Of a stretch of DNA of 64,000 nt, positions 1-7,838 are shown in pieces (positions within the stretch are counted from its first letter, which is position 1; each line of letters begins with the position of its first letter). Source of the DNA: Saprospiraceae bacterium (GTDB taxonomy: Bacteria > Bacteroidota > Bacteroidia > Chitinophagales > Saprospiraceae); NCBI GenBank assembly GCA_041392805.1, contig JAWKLJ010000002.1, positions 3,487,001-3,551,000 of the forward strand, in the 5' to 3' direction. The position numbers were made by a program, and so were the translations under genes. The notes beneath the pieces were generated by a model. The model made no database searches, was not told where the DNA came from, and saw nothing but the letters and a program-made list of their open reading frames with translations.

Positions 1-829
1 AGAGACTTCTACGATGATACCCACTATCCTGTTTCCATTGCTTTATCCCCTTTTCCGCAATTTGATCTAGAATGTGATTACGTGGATGGTCCATCGGGTT
101 ACCCTGAGAATCTACTTTATACACAGCATTTTCTTGTGGAGGGATATGTCCCTCAATGTCCTTAATTATCAATAAATCCCAGATATCAAAGCTGTCATAG
201 GCTCCATCCCCACTTACTCTATCTACTGGACTTTGTACTTGCTCCAGTAGATCGGCGAACTGTTGAGAATCACCATCTCCTTCTCCATTTTTTGTCAGTA
301 CCTGTGCATGAATAAAGCCAGTGGATTCATCCACTCCCAAATGCAGCTTACGCCAAGTTCGTCGTTTATTATAGCCATGTTTACGAACCTTCCATTCTCC
401 TTCTCCAAACACCTTCAAGCCCGTAGAATCAAATACGATATACATCGGCCCAGTTGATTTAGCAGCCTTAATATCTACATCTAATTGCTGGGCTCTTCGA
501 CATATTTGACTATAGCTAGGAGCCGATAAATCAAGCCTAAGTAATCGCAATAAGGAATTCGTAAAACCCTGTAATTGACGATAACCTAATCTAAAGACAG
601 CCTTCAATTCCAACAAAGCTAATATACATTCATCTGAGTACACAAATTGGGCGCCTTGCTGATCTGGTCCATCATGATGCCATACTTGGGCTAAACTTTC
701 ATCAAACCATAGGGTAATGTTGCCTCGCCCTACCAAAGCTTGGTTATAGCTACTCCAATTCTTTACTCGATACTTCTTTTTTTCTGCCGTCTCTTGATTC
801 TTAGCCCCTTTTGATATTACTTTTGCCAT
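1..829 (-). CDS. IS5-family DDE transposase, C-terminus beyond the window
   Basis: The minus-strand frame is open from an ATG at 829 to the window edge (about 276 residues). The N-terminal signature NWSSYNQALVGRGNITLWFD is typical of IS5 (IS903/IS1031-type) transposases. FDSTGLKVFGEGEW around residue 134 would hold the first catalytic Asp, KLHLGVDESTG follows, and DGAYD near residue 210 would hold the second. The catalytic Glu region is not reached. The frame seen is intact, so the element may be functional. It lies inside the integron array but is not itself a cassette, because it has no attC of its own at 918. Confidence 0.88.
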   Translation of the reverse strand, partial: MAKVISKGAKNQETAEKKKYRVKNWSSYNQALVGRGNITLWFDESLAQVWHHDGPDQQGAQFVYSDECILALLELKAVFRLGYRQLQGFTNSLLRLLRLDLSAPSYSQICRRAQQLDVDIKAAKSTGPMYIVFDSTGLKVFGEGEWKVRKHGYNKRRTWRKLHLGVDESTGFIHAQVLTKNGEGDGDSQQFADLLEQVQSPVDRVSGDGAYDSFDIWDLLIIKDIEGHIPPQENAVYKVDSQGNPMDHPRNHILDQIAEKGIKQWKQDSGYHRRSL

Positions 830-918
830 AGGTCGAGGATTGTAGGTTTGTTTGTCGTAATTCAAAAATACAAACCTTGGCCTATTTCTAATCTCGCATC
901 TTTATGCAACAACGCCCC
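1..918 (-). mobile_element. IS5-like insertion sequence, left part beyond the window
   Basis: An IS5-family-like element enters from the left edge. On the minus strand its end reads GGGGCGTTGTTGCATAAAG, like the ends of IS903/IS1031-type IS5 elements, and it stops near 918. The DNA that continues at 919 is the interior of the repeated 540-bp cassette (compare 2509-2563), so the element interrupted a copy of that cassette. The other end and the target duplication are outside the window. Confidence 0.8.
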
Positions 919-973
919 GATTTATCCAAAGTTAAGCCGATACTAATTCTTATTATACCCGCTAGCGTGCAAC
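919..973 (-). repeat. Truncated copy (K) of the 540-bp repeat cassette
   Basis: The first 55 bases (minus orientation) of the repeated non-coding cassette, from its boundary GTTGCACGC at 965-973 to the IS5-like insertion at 918/919. It keeps the TAACTTTG box (927-934). The remainder and its attC would lie beyond the IS, outside the window. Confidence 0.8.
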
Positions 974-1102
974 GGTTCGCGGAGGCGCTGTGCTGCCGTT
1001 TCTATTTTCCAATTTATGTCTTTCTCTTTATCTAATCAACTCTCTCTCATAATTTAATCTCTTTTACTAACGGCAGCATAGACGCCCTCCGCTGTGTTAT
1101 GC
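967..1102 (-). other. attC site 1 (long type), of the M15 peptidase cassette
   Basis: Minus-strand R''-like GCATAAC (1102-1096) matches the start of the same cassette at 1891-1899 (GTGCATAAC against GTTATGCAC). The inner stem pairs GCGGAGGGCG with CGCCTCCGC, leaving one extra base in the L'' arm, then TGCTGCCGTT with AACGGCAGCA. Confidence 0.88.
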
Positions 1103-1130
1103 ACAGTCACTCCTACTTCATTTTATTCTT

Positions 1131-1871
1131 TCAATAACTATTCCATCTTGCTTTTCTGCCTCTTACGTCTATATGCACTATTTTTGTACCTGGATATTTC
1201 CCTATTCCTCCTTTATTGCCTATTACATGGTCTTCACATAATTCAAGTATTATCATTTTATCTTTTTCACTATATCTCCCATCTTTATTTACATCTTTTA
1301 TCACCATATCTACTGCTTCTCCTCTTATATGTCTACTGCTTGAAGCTCCTCCTACTTTTTCATTATAATTCGGATGTCTATATCCTTCTTTGACTCTAAA
1401 GCCATTTCTATCATATCCGTTTTCTGATAATTTTTCTTGTAATTCCAGTAGTTTGTATAAGATTTCATTATCTATTACCCAATACAAGGGGGCTTTCGTA
1501 AACAGGAAACTTCGCTTATAATATTTATCTCTACAGATTAAATCTTTTATTCGAATGTTACCTACTATTCTTCGGTATACTTCTTTCTTTTTTAATTGAT
1601 TATACACTAGATTTTTTTGCTCTCCTTGATACTCAGGCTCATTTAACTTTCCATAATTTTGATAGGCTTTCGGTAATTCATCATATCTTAACTGGCTATA
1701 ATTACTCAATATTTCATCTATTTCCTCCCTTTCTAACACATATTCATTATTGTTTAAAAGGTCATATAATATTTGATCAATTATATCTCGTGTATACCAA
1801 TTTAGATATATCCCTAGCGACAATGTCCACAGGGTTATCATTCCTAGTTTTCTATATTTTTTAATCTTCAA
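1131..1871 (-). CDS. Membrane-anchored M15 family (D-Ala-D-Ala carboxypeptidase-like) peptidase
   Basis: 246 residues. A single hydrophobic stretch (about 8-25) probably anchors it with the catalytic part outside the cytoplasmic membrane. The C-terminal third is a peptidase M15A-type zinc domain: EGYRHPNYNEKVGG (162-175), SRHIRGEAVDM with the HxxxxxxD zinc pair H181 and D188, and VHIDVRG with the third ligand H233. Such domains cleave peptide bonds next to D-amino acids in peptidoglycan. The middle (26-130) is unfamiliar. It is the only gene of its cassette, between attC 1 and the boundary at 1897, and stops 29 bases before its attC. A cell-wall remodelling role follows from the family. Why it travels as a cassette is unknown. 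Confidence 0.8.
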   Translation of the reverse strand: MKIKKYRKLGMITLWTLSLGIYLNWYTRDIIDQILYDLLNNNEYVLEREEIDEILSNYSQLRYDELPKAYQNYGKLNEPEYQGEQKNLVYNQLKKKEVYRRIVGNIRIKDLICRDKYYKRSFLFTKAPLYWVIDNEILYKLLELQEKLSENGYDRNGFRVKEGYRHPNYNEKVGGASSSRHIRGEAVDMVIKDVNKDGRYSEKDKMIILELCEDHVIGNKGGIGKYPGTKIVHIDVRGRKARWNSY

Positions 1872-1892
1872 TATTTCAGTTTAATTGATTGT

Positions 1893-2027
1893 GCATAACG
1901 GTCCGCGGAGGCGCTGTGCTGCCGGTTTTTCTCCCAATTTATGTTTTTCTCTTTATCTAATCAACTCTCTCTCATAATTTAATCTCTTTTACTAACGGCA
2001 GAATAGACGACCTCCGCTTTGTTGCAC
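1893..2027 (-). other. attC site 2 (long type), of repeat cassette copy A
   Basis: Minus-strand GCGTGCAAC (2029-2021) is the complement of its own cassette start at 2555-2563. Inner stems are as in attC 1. One terminal-stem base differs (GCAGAATAG instead of GCAGCATAG). Confidence 0.88.
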
Positions 2028-2563
2028 GCTGGCTTCGCCTTTTTCTTTTATGTCAACCGTTCTACTTGGCTGGTGTGTCTTCTTCGATTTTTCGATTTAT
2101 GAGGTCTCAATTAAAAAGTTAACAAACTAATAATCAAGATAATAGATTCTAAAATTTCAATTCTCTAAATAAGTATTTATAATTCTCAATCGTAAATCTT
2201 CCACCAAGTTCCTATGAATTTCAAAGGTTAAACCGATATACAAATTCTCTCTCCAATCTATTAAGGTTTCAAGGAGAAGTTCTCTAGAATCCACAATTAA
2301 TCTCCTCCAAAATGTTCAAATGTCTCCATGATTTTTCAGACTCGATTTATTCAGATTCCTTTCCAGAATTTCTGATTCAATCCTTAGATTTCTATCAATC
2401 CAAGTTTCCATGATTCCATTGCTGACACACTTCCTTTTCCTCTATTTTTTTGATTCCCCAAAGTCTAGCCTGCTTTCCAATTTTACTCTTCTTCCAAAAA
2501 TTTAAACCGATTTATCCAAAGTTAAGCCGATACTAATTCTTATTATACCCGCTAGCGTGCAAC
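2021..2563 (-). repeat. Repeat cassette copy A (about 540 bp, no convincing gene)
   Basis: First of ten full copies of one cassette, bounded by GTTGCACGC at each end in opposite orientation. Minus-strand frames are broken and short. It carries three related boxes: TATCGGCTTAACTTTGG near the start, AAATCGGTTTAAATTTTTG next, and TATATCGGTTTAACCTTTG mid-way. Copies A, C and I are nearly identical to one another. Confidence 0.9.
2517..2524 (-). promoter_or_regulatory. Candidate Bacteroidota -7 box in the repeat cassette
   Basis: TAACTTTG on the minus strand fits the Bacteroidota TAnnTTTG -7 consensus exactly and points in the reading direction of the cassettes. It is conserved in every copy: 927-934, 5122-5129, 10683-10690, 13905-13912, 21430-21437, 23096-23103, 23753-23760, 25169-25176, 25834-25841 and 26498-26505. 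No clear -33 TTG at the usual spacing is seen, so promoter activity is a guess. Confidence 0.4.
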
Positions 2564-2625
2564 GTCTTGGCCGTACCCGTCGTGCCGACTTTAGGAGGCA
2601 TGATCGTGGTCACGGCTTGTTATGA
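2557..2625 (-). other. attC site 3 (short type), of the SUKH cassette
   Basis: Minus-strand GCTCATAAC (2627-2619) is complementary to the cassette start GTTATGAGC (3552-3544). The 69-bp site pairs GCCGTG with a partner CACGGC arm and a central TCGTGCC/GGCATGA stem. Confidence 0.88.
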
Positions 2626-3526
2626 GCTGGCTTTTTTCCTTTTTAAACGATATTTTAAATTTAATATTTTCAGATTCCCATTCGTATGCATTTTCTATTT
2701 CTCCTTCTATTCTATAGTAATAAACTTCTTTGTATCCTTTCACTATGCCAATTTTTAGATTTTTCGGTTCTTCAGTTTCAAAATAGTCAATTTTTGCAGT
2801 TATAATATTGTCCGACTTGAATTCAGTTGGATTTATAAAATCATCTGATATTTCATTATTTAATTGTGCTTTAAATGAAGGAAATAAATCAGCTCTTGTG
2901 TTTATTGTCGAATTTATTAGTGTTCCATTTGTTTCGACTTGGATATTAATCTTGGTTCCTTGGCACTCAATTATTGCTTTCTCTATGTCCCATGATTCAA
3001 TTCCACTTTGCTTGAAAATATCTATAGTTCCAATTTTTGAATTTGAGTTTACATCATAAAGAGAATAAATTTTATTAAGAAAAAAATCTTCGATGGATTC
3101 TGCTACTTCTACCGGCATGAAATCTTCATAATCTGTATCATATCCAAAAATTTTATTTCTTTGCTCATTAGTTAAACCAATCAGAAACAAGAAATTTGGT
3201 GAATATGTGCCAATAATAGGTAAATACTTATTTGTTTGAAGATTTATATTAGATCTTGTTATTTCTTCCCAAAAATTTTCCCATATCAACTTCAGTTCTG
3301 CTATTGAAAATGTATCATTAATGAGATGTTCTCCTTCACTTTGTAAGTCGTAATATATAAACCATGTTTTGATGAATTTTAATTTACCGTATGTTTTCAG
3401 TAGATTTCTATATTGATCTGGTATACTAATGTCTCTAACTAATTCAAATTCGACAATTTGATCTTCTGTATAATTTGGAAATGAGGTATCCCAAAATTTC
3501 AATCTCTTAATGAGTTCAACTTTCAT
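2591..3526 (-). CDS. SMI1/KNR4 (SUKH) family protein with an added C-terminal domain
   Basis: 311 residues. Residues about 15-155 have the SUKH pattern: an acidic start, ISIPDQYRNLLKTYG (34-48), YLPIIGTYSPNFLFLIGL and the closing FGYDTDYEDFMPVEVAESIE. SUKH proteins are often immunity proteins against nuclease or deaminase toxins, or regulators of cell-wall synthesis. Residues 165-300 (ESWDIEKAIIECQGTKINIQ onward) look like a separate beta-rich domain I do not recognise. The last codons run into the attC (stop inside attC 3), which is common for integron cassettes. No toxin partner is in the same cassette. A stand-alone immunity or anti-toxin role is an inference. Confidence 0.72.
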   Translation of the reverse strand: MKVELIKRLKFWDTSFPNYTEDQIVEFELVRDISIPDQYRNLLKTYGKLKFIKTWFIYYDLQSEGEHLINDTFSIAELKLIWENFWEEITRSNINLQTNKYLPIIGTYSPNFLFLIGLTNEQRNKIFGYDTDYEDFMPVEVAESIEDFFLNKIYSLYDVNSNSKIGTIDIFKQSGIESWDIEKAIIECQGTKINIQVETNGTLINSTINTRADLFPSFKAQLNNEISDDFINPTEFKSDNIITAKIDYFETEEPKNLKIGIVKGYKEVYYYRIEGEIENAYEWESENIKFKISFKKEKSQLITSRDHDHAS

Positions 3527-3545
3527 TTTATTTTTAGATGCTTGC

Positions 3546-3612
3546 TCATAACGTCCCGGCTAAATGGCGTGAGGGCGCATAGCCCTCATGAACATTTTAG
3601 CCTTTGTTCGCT
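3546..3612 (-). other. attC site 4 (short type), of a two-gene cassette
   Basis: Minus GAAGCGAAC (3614-3606) is complementary to the cassette start GTTCGCTTC (4512-4504). Stem GGCTAAAATG / CATTTAGCC with inner GCCCTCA / TGAGGGC around a GCATA loop, 67 bp. Confidence 0.88.
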
Positions 3613-3950
3613 TCCGTCTTCTTTTTCATTTTTTCGTACAATTCGTAATATTTTACACTTCTTAATTCTATATCAACCGATTCGTCATCTTCAATTGGAA
3701 ATATTGAAATACAATATCCAGTATTTTCTCCGATGATTTTACTCGTAATCCTGTGAATCTCTTTGAGTGATTCTTTAAGTCCAAATTTAATTTCCCCTTC
3801 AAATGAATATCTCGGCTTTTTCATTGGATATTGATTGGTTGGGTCGAATGTTGACACATACAATTCATAATCATCGTCAATAATTTTGAATTCATCTCCA
3901 AAAATTCTCGCTTTGTATTCAATATTATGACCTTCAAAGATGTCACCCAA
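3597..3950 (-). CDS. Hypothetical protein, second gene of a two-gene cassette
   Basis: 117 residues, acidic start, no signal peptide or membrane segment. I do not recognise the fold. The tail YYELYEKMKKKTEANKG is helical and basic, and its last codons lie in attC 4. It follows the 161-aa gene at 4012-4497 with a 61-base gap, so the two are probably co-transcribed and were captured together. It resembles small immunity-type proteins only in size and charge, so no function is assigned. Confidence 0.6.
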   Translation of the reverse strand: MGDIFEGHNIEYKARIFGDEFKIIDDDYELYVSTFDPTNQYPMKKPRYSFEGEIKFGLKESLKEIHRITSKIIGENTGYCISIFPIEDDESVDIELRSVKYYELYEKMKKKTEANKG

Positions 3951-4011
3951 AAGCCCTTTTAAATCCTCTTATTCTATAAAATCAATTGTACTGTTTATTC
4001 TCATGGTTAAA

Positions 4012-4497
4012 TCACTTTTCTAAGTTTTCCCATAAGTATTCTGCATTGATACTTTTCATATTCGAAATATCATACGATACCTCTGTTATATGTTGGGTTA
4101 TGTAAAGTTGAATTTTATTGCTGGTTTTCGATTCTATTTGAGTTAGACACCTTCTCAGAAATTCATACTCAATTTCTCTTTTCAACCTTATGACTTTTTC
4201 ATCATAAATTGAATCAACATTTTTTTCATCTAACCCGAAATGTTGGATTATGCTTTTGTTGATTTCTTCTCTTTCTGTAAAATCCATTTTTATGGCAAAA
4301 TTCCTTTTACCAAACAACACGAAGTATAATTCTAATGGGTCGTAGATTGATAGAATATAATGCTTGGGATTAGACCGATATGGTTCGAATTCATCATGCC
4401 GATTCTCTATCGCTAAAAGTAGATGAGAATTAAATTCTTCCTGATACTTTTTCAAGTATTGGTCATTAATCTCTGATATGTACTTTTTTTCTTTCAT
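4012..4497 (-). CDS. Hypothetical protein, first gene of a two-gene cassette
   Basis: 161 residues, soluble, largely helical with many charged residues. ATG at 4497 lies 8 bases inside the cassette boundary (4512), so any promoter must come from upstream cassettes or the boundary itself. It contains YILSIYDPLELYFVLFGKR (48-66) but no motif I can name. The partner at 3597-3950 follows. Two-gene cassettes are uncommon, which hints that the two proteins work together (inference). Confidence 0.62.
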   Translation of the reverse strand: MKEKKYISEINDQYLKKYQEEFNSHLLLAIENRHDEFEPYRSNPKHYILSIYDPLELYFVLFGKRNFAIKMDFTEREEINKSIIQHFGLDEKNVDSIYDEKVIRLKREIEYEFLRRCLTQIESKTSNKIQLYITQHITEVSYDISNMKSINAEYLWENLEK

Positions 4498-4505
4498 TTG
4501 ATGGA

Positions 4506-4641
4506 AGCGAACGGTCTGCGGAGGCGCTGTGCTGCCGTTTCTATTTTACAATTTATGTCTTTCTCTTTATCTAATCAACTCTCCCTCATAATTTAATCTC
4601 TTTTACTAACGGCAGCATAGACGACCTCCGCTTTGTTGCAC
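4506..4641 (-). other. attC site 5 (long type), of repeat cassette copy B
   Basis: Minus GCGTGCAAC (4643-4635) complements the cassette start at 5160-5168. Same long stem as attC 2. Confidence 0.87.
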
Positions 4642-5168
4642 GCTGGCTTCGCCTTTTTCTTTTATCTCAACCGTTCTACTTGGCTGGTGTATCTTCTTCG
4701 ATTTTTCGATTTCAGGGCTCTCAGCTAAAAGTTAATCAATTGATAATCAAAATAATACATTCTAAAATTTCAATTCTCGAAATAAGTGTTTATAATTCTC
4801 AATCGTATATCTTCCAGATTTTATGCAAATTCAAAGGTTAAACCGATATACAAATTTTCTCTCCAATCTATTAAGGTTTCAAGGAGAAGTTCTCTAGAAT
4901 CCACAATCAATCTCCTCCAAAATGTTCAAAAGTCTCCATGAAATTTCAGGCTCAATTTATTCAGATTCCTTTCCAAGATTTCCGATTCAATCCTTTTTTT
5001 GTCGATTCAACTTTCCATGATCCCAAAGCGGATACACTTCCTTTTCCTTCATTTTTTGATTCACCAAATGTTGCCTGCTTTCCAATTTTACTCTTCTTCC
5101 AAAAATTTAAACCGATTTATCCAAAGTTAAGCCGATACAAATTCTTATTATATCCGCTAGCGTGCAAC
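4635..5168 (-). repeat. Repeat cassette copy B
   Basis: A more diverged copy of the 540-bp cassette (for example TTATATCCGCTAGC at its start region, and a shortened TCCAGATTTTATGCAAATTC segment near 4810). TAACTTTG box at 5122-5129. No gene is supported. Confidence 0.88.
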
Positions 5169-5227
5169 GTTCCGCCTAGCCGCAGGCTGCCCGATTAGGG
5201 CAGCTTGGCGGCTAGGCCGTGTTGGCT
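5162..5227 (-). other. attC site 6 (short type), of a lipoprotein cassette
   Basis: Minus GCAGCCAAC (5229-5221) complements the cassette start GTTGGCTGC (6101-6093). Very strong stem CGGCCTAGCCGCCAAGCTG / CAGGCTGCGGCTAGGCG type, 66 bp, nearly identical to attC 11. Confidence 0.88.
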
Positions 5228-5237
5228 GCTGCTTATT

Positions 5238-6077
5238 TTATGACAACTTATATTTTATAACCCAATTTTCGCCACAAGTTTCTATGTTTCCCTCTAATAT
5301 CTGACTTGCAAAATTAAATTTCAACTCCTCGCCAGCTTGATTCGTGATCTCAATTTTATCATCAATTAAAATACATTCATAATTTGAGTAAAATATCACA
5401 CAACCTTTGGGACTCTTTATCTTTATTAGACAGCTATATGATTCTTTAGATTTACTGTCCATTAAAGACATTTCCAATTCTACATCTTCTGATCTATAAC
5501 TAAAATCTCTTGAGTACTTATTTGCTCTTCTAAATTTTGAAATCGTCTTCCAATCATCTATTCGCCTATCTCCACTATAAATATTCCCCGACTTCGTGAC
5601 TTCCAATTCATTTATATAATAGCGGCTGATTCTATTTTCCACAATTGAGTCATATTCTTCCTTTATTTCTTCAAGTTCAATCAATACTCCTTCAGGGTTC
5701 TCTTCAGACGAATGTGCATATATGTTTTTTAGCATATATTTATTCGGATCATAGATCACTTTATCAATTAGCTCTTGAGGATCATTCTTTATTGTTAATA
5801 GTGCATATTTCTTATTTGCCTTTTCTTTTTCTTCAAATAAATAAATCCCAAATCCATCCGGATTTCCTTTTCCGCTTAATTCGAATTTACATATTCCATA
5901 AATTCCTGAATCACTATTTCCTCTTAATAGGTATCTTGGTAGTTCTAATTTCCCCAATAGATCACTGTCCCAACTTAATTCAGATTTGATTATTGGTAAA
6001 TCTTCAAGTTTATTTAATTTAGGATTTCCACATCCTAATTGGACTAAAATTGCTATCAGTAAAATTTTTCGCGTCAA
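5238..6077 (-). CDS. Hypothetical lipoprotein
   Basis: 279 residues. The first 16 residues (MTRKILLIAILVQLGC) form a lipoprotein signal with C16 as the likely lipidated cysteine, so the mature protein is probably attached to the outer or inner membrane. The rest is beta-rich and acidic with no family I recognise. It includes two cysteine-containing strands near GCVIFYSNYECILIDD and a final ETCGENWVIKYKLS. It is the single gene of its cassette, stopping 11 bases from the R'' end. It is one of several exported cassette products in this array. Confidence 0.65.
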   Translation of the reverse strand: MTRKILLIAILVQLGCGNPKLNKLEDLPIIKSELSWDSDLLGKLELPRYLLRGNSDSGIYGICKFELSGKGNPDGFGIYLFEEKEKANKKYALLTIKNDPQELIDKVIYDPNKYMLKNIYAHSSEENPEGVLIELEEIKEEYDSIVENRISRYYINELEVTKSGNIYSGDRRIDDWKTISKFRRANKYSRDFSYRSEDVELEMSLMDSKSKESYSCLIKIKSPKGCVIFYSNYECILIDDKIEITNQAGEELKFNFASQILEGNIETCGENWVIKYKLS

Positions 6078-6094
6078 TTTTTATTTTTTGTTGC

Positions 6095-6161
6095 AGCCAA
6101 CGGTTTGTGCAAACGCAGGTGGGGCGCATAGCCCCACTTGCCGTTTTGCACTTTGTTCGCT
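6095..6161 (-). other. attC site 7 (short type), of the HEPN-like/EAD11-like cassette
   Basis: Minus GCAGCGAAC (6163-6155) complements the cassette start GTTCGCTGC (7777-7769). Stem TGCAAAACGGC with its partner around GTGGGGC-TATGC-GCCCCAC, 67 bp. Confidence 0.88.
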
Positions 6162-6169
6162 GCTGGCTT

Positions 6170-7024
6170 TTATTCTTTATCATCTTTTGTGTTACCGAAT
6201 GGCACATACCAATCACTTATATTCCTCCAACTTCTAAAATTCACTAATTGAATTGTAAGCCTTGGTTGCTTATTTATACTTCTCGGTGTAATTTCTTTTG
6301 CAATATCTGAACAATCTTCAATTAATACTTTGTCCACTTGACCGAGGTATTCTTCAAGCCTCATATGAAGAAATCCAGAAAATTCATCTAACTCTAAACT
6401 TGCCATATCAAAATTTGCTCCTGCTGCCATGTGCACAAATAAGGAAGAATTATGGCTTAGATTTCCTTTCAAAGGGTCAATAGGAAATCTGATTGAATAT
6501 GTCGTCGCTTTCCCAATCCCAATTTTTGGAACAAAGGTATTAACAACTATATGATATGACTTATTTCTTAACTTAGTTATAATCGTAAACCAAGCATCGT
6601 TATAAATATCCAATAACAATTGATGAATTCCTTTGGCTTTTTCTTTACTCTCATTCAAAACCCTATAAAAAGTGACTTTTGATTGTTTAATCTTCAAATC
6701 GTAAGTGTAATTTATTAGGTGGGCTAATGTTTCTAATGAACCTCTACAATTGTGCAAAAGGACATCTACCCAAAATGGCAATTGGGTTGTAGGATTTTCA
6801 AACTTAAACTCGTTTAAATCAAAATGAGGCTTTTTCTGGCGATGCCCAGTTTCTACGATGTATTTATAATTAAGGTATATTTTTAGTCCTGCCTGAAATG
6901 AAAATTTTCTTTTCAAGTTATATGCAGTTGCTAAATCATTCAATAAATAAAAATCATAATCTGCCCTTTTATTCCGAATTTTAATAAGTGAATCATACAA
7001 CTCGTTTTGGTAATTTTTTTCCAT
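6170..7024 (-). CDS. HEPN-like helical protein (putative RNase)
   Basis: 284 residues, predicted all-helical in its first two thirds. It has a HEPN-type R-x4-H motif, LRNKSYH with R153 and H158, inside a helix after a long helical hairpin (LLHNCRGSLETLAHLIN at 89-105). The arrangement resembles Cthe_2314-like/HEPN proteins, which are often RNases of toxin-antitoxin or defence systems. The C-terminal part (about 165-284) is less regular. It starts 3 bases after the stop of the 238-aa EAD11-like gene, so the two form an operon inside one cassette. HEPN assignment rests on pattern only. An RNase activity is inferred. Confidence 0.55.
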   Translation of the reverse strand: MEKNYQNELYDSLIKIRNKRADYDFYLLNDLATAYNLKRKFSFQAGLKIYLNYKYIVETGHRQKKPHFDLNEFKFENPTTQLPFWVDVLLHNCRGSLETLAHLINYTYDLKIKQSKVTFYRVLNESKEKAKGIHQLLLDIYNDAWFTIITKLRNKSYHIVVNTFVPKIGIGKATTYSIRFPIDPLKGNLSHNSSLFVHMAAGANFDMASLELDEFSGFLHMRLEEYLGQVDKVLIEDCSDIAKEITPRSINKQPRLTIQLVNFRSWRNISDWYVPFGNTKDDKE

Positions 7025-7027
7025 AAC

Positions 7028-7744
7028 TTATGAATTAATAAAGCGGATTAAGATTAAATATCTTGTACCTAAATTTTCTATTCTTTTTTTGATGTTAATT
7101 TTAGAATTGACATGAATGTCATCATATAGTTCTGGAATAAGTTTAAGTTGGATTGAAACATTCAAAATCTTTGTTATCAATTCCTCGCAGTTATAGCCAA
7201 TATAATGCTTATAAGATTTAATTTCTTGATAAATAGATTCTGTTATTGTGCCCTCTTTCAGTAAGTTAAAATTAAATCCTGCTTCGAAAGATTTTTTAAT
7301 TTCTTCGATTTTTAATTTGTCAATAACTATTTCTTCTGGAATCCTTCTGGTTAAATAGTGTTTAAATATTAAGTCTATATTAAAACTGATTTCATTATAT
7401 AGCAGGTTTCTTTGTATTCGCATTTCCTTTGAAACTGAGTTTGAGTATTTTTTTATCTCTTCGGTTTCGATATTAGAGAGGATGTTCAAAAAACCATTTA
7501 ATATTTTATTCTGTGTAGTTTGAAATGATTCTCTTTCAATAATCCCTAAAGAATCCTTGCCTTTAAGAATATTAAACTGAGAGGAAATTAAGAGTAAGTT
7601 TTTTTCTGCTTCGATTATTTGAGGAGACTGTAAATTTTTCAACTTTAAATCCTTAACAAGAATTCTAACAGAATTTAATGCAGACTCGAATTCCCCTTTG
7701 GCAAACAATGCTTTTATTTTTTCTATTTCGTCTCTATTCTGCAT
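7028..7744 (-). CDS. EAD11-like (effector-associated domain) protein
   Basis: 238 residues. Residues about 1-92 match the feel of effector-associated domain 11: KALFAKGEFESALNSV (10-25), then LISSQFNILKGKDSLGIIE, then a run ending NKILNGFLNIL. EAD domains act as adaptors in bacterial conflict systems by homotypic contacts with a matching domain on a sensor or effector. The C-terminal half is helical and unknown. It is first in its cassette, with the HEPN-like gene 3 bases downstream. No second EAD11 protein is seen in the window, so its docking partner would be elsewhere. Domain call from memory of the family pattern. Confidence 0.55.
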   Translation of the reverse strand: MQNRDEIEKIKALFAKGEFESALNSVRILVKDLKLKNLQSPQIIEAEKNLLLISSQFNILKGKDSLGIIERESFQTTQNKILNGFLNILSNIETEEIKKYSNSVSKEMRIQRNLLYNEISFNIDLIFKHYLTRRIPEEIVIDKLKIEEIKKSFEAGFNFNLLKEGTITESIYQEIKSYKHYIGYNCEELITKILNVSIQLKLIPELYDDIHVNSKINIKKRIENLGTRYLILIRFINS

Positions 7745-7770
7745 TTTTTTGTTTTTTGTTTTTTGCTTGC

Positions 7771-7838
7771 AGCGAACGGTGAGTATATGCGGCGTGACCA
7801 GCTTTTGCTGGGCATGACCGTCATATACAATGTTCTAT
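7771..7838 (-). other. attC site 8 (short type), of the second SUKH-like cassette
   Basis: Minus GTTGCATAGAAC (7843-7832) complements the cassette start GTTCTATGCAAC (8635-8624), a 12-base match. Inner stem GCCCAGCAAAAGCTGG, 68 bp. Confidence 0.88.

Noticed and set aside
1094..1393. Plus-strand frames in the cassette region (also 5645-5989, 23806-23991 and others)
   Set aside because: Low-complexity translations opposite real minus-strand genes or non-coding cassettes, with no family pattern.
2030..2055. GGCTTCGCC followed by T-run at the end of each repeat cassette as a plus-strand terminator
   Set aside because: The stem is only three base pairs, and nothing is transcribed on the plus strand there.
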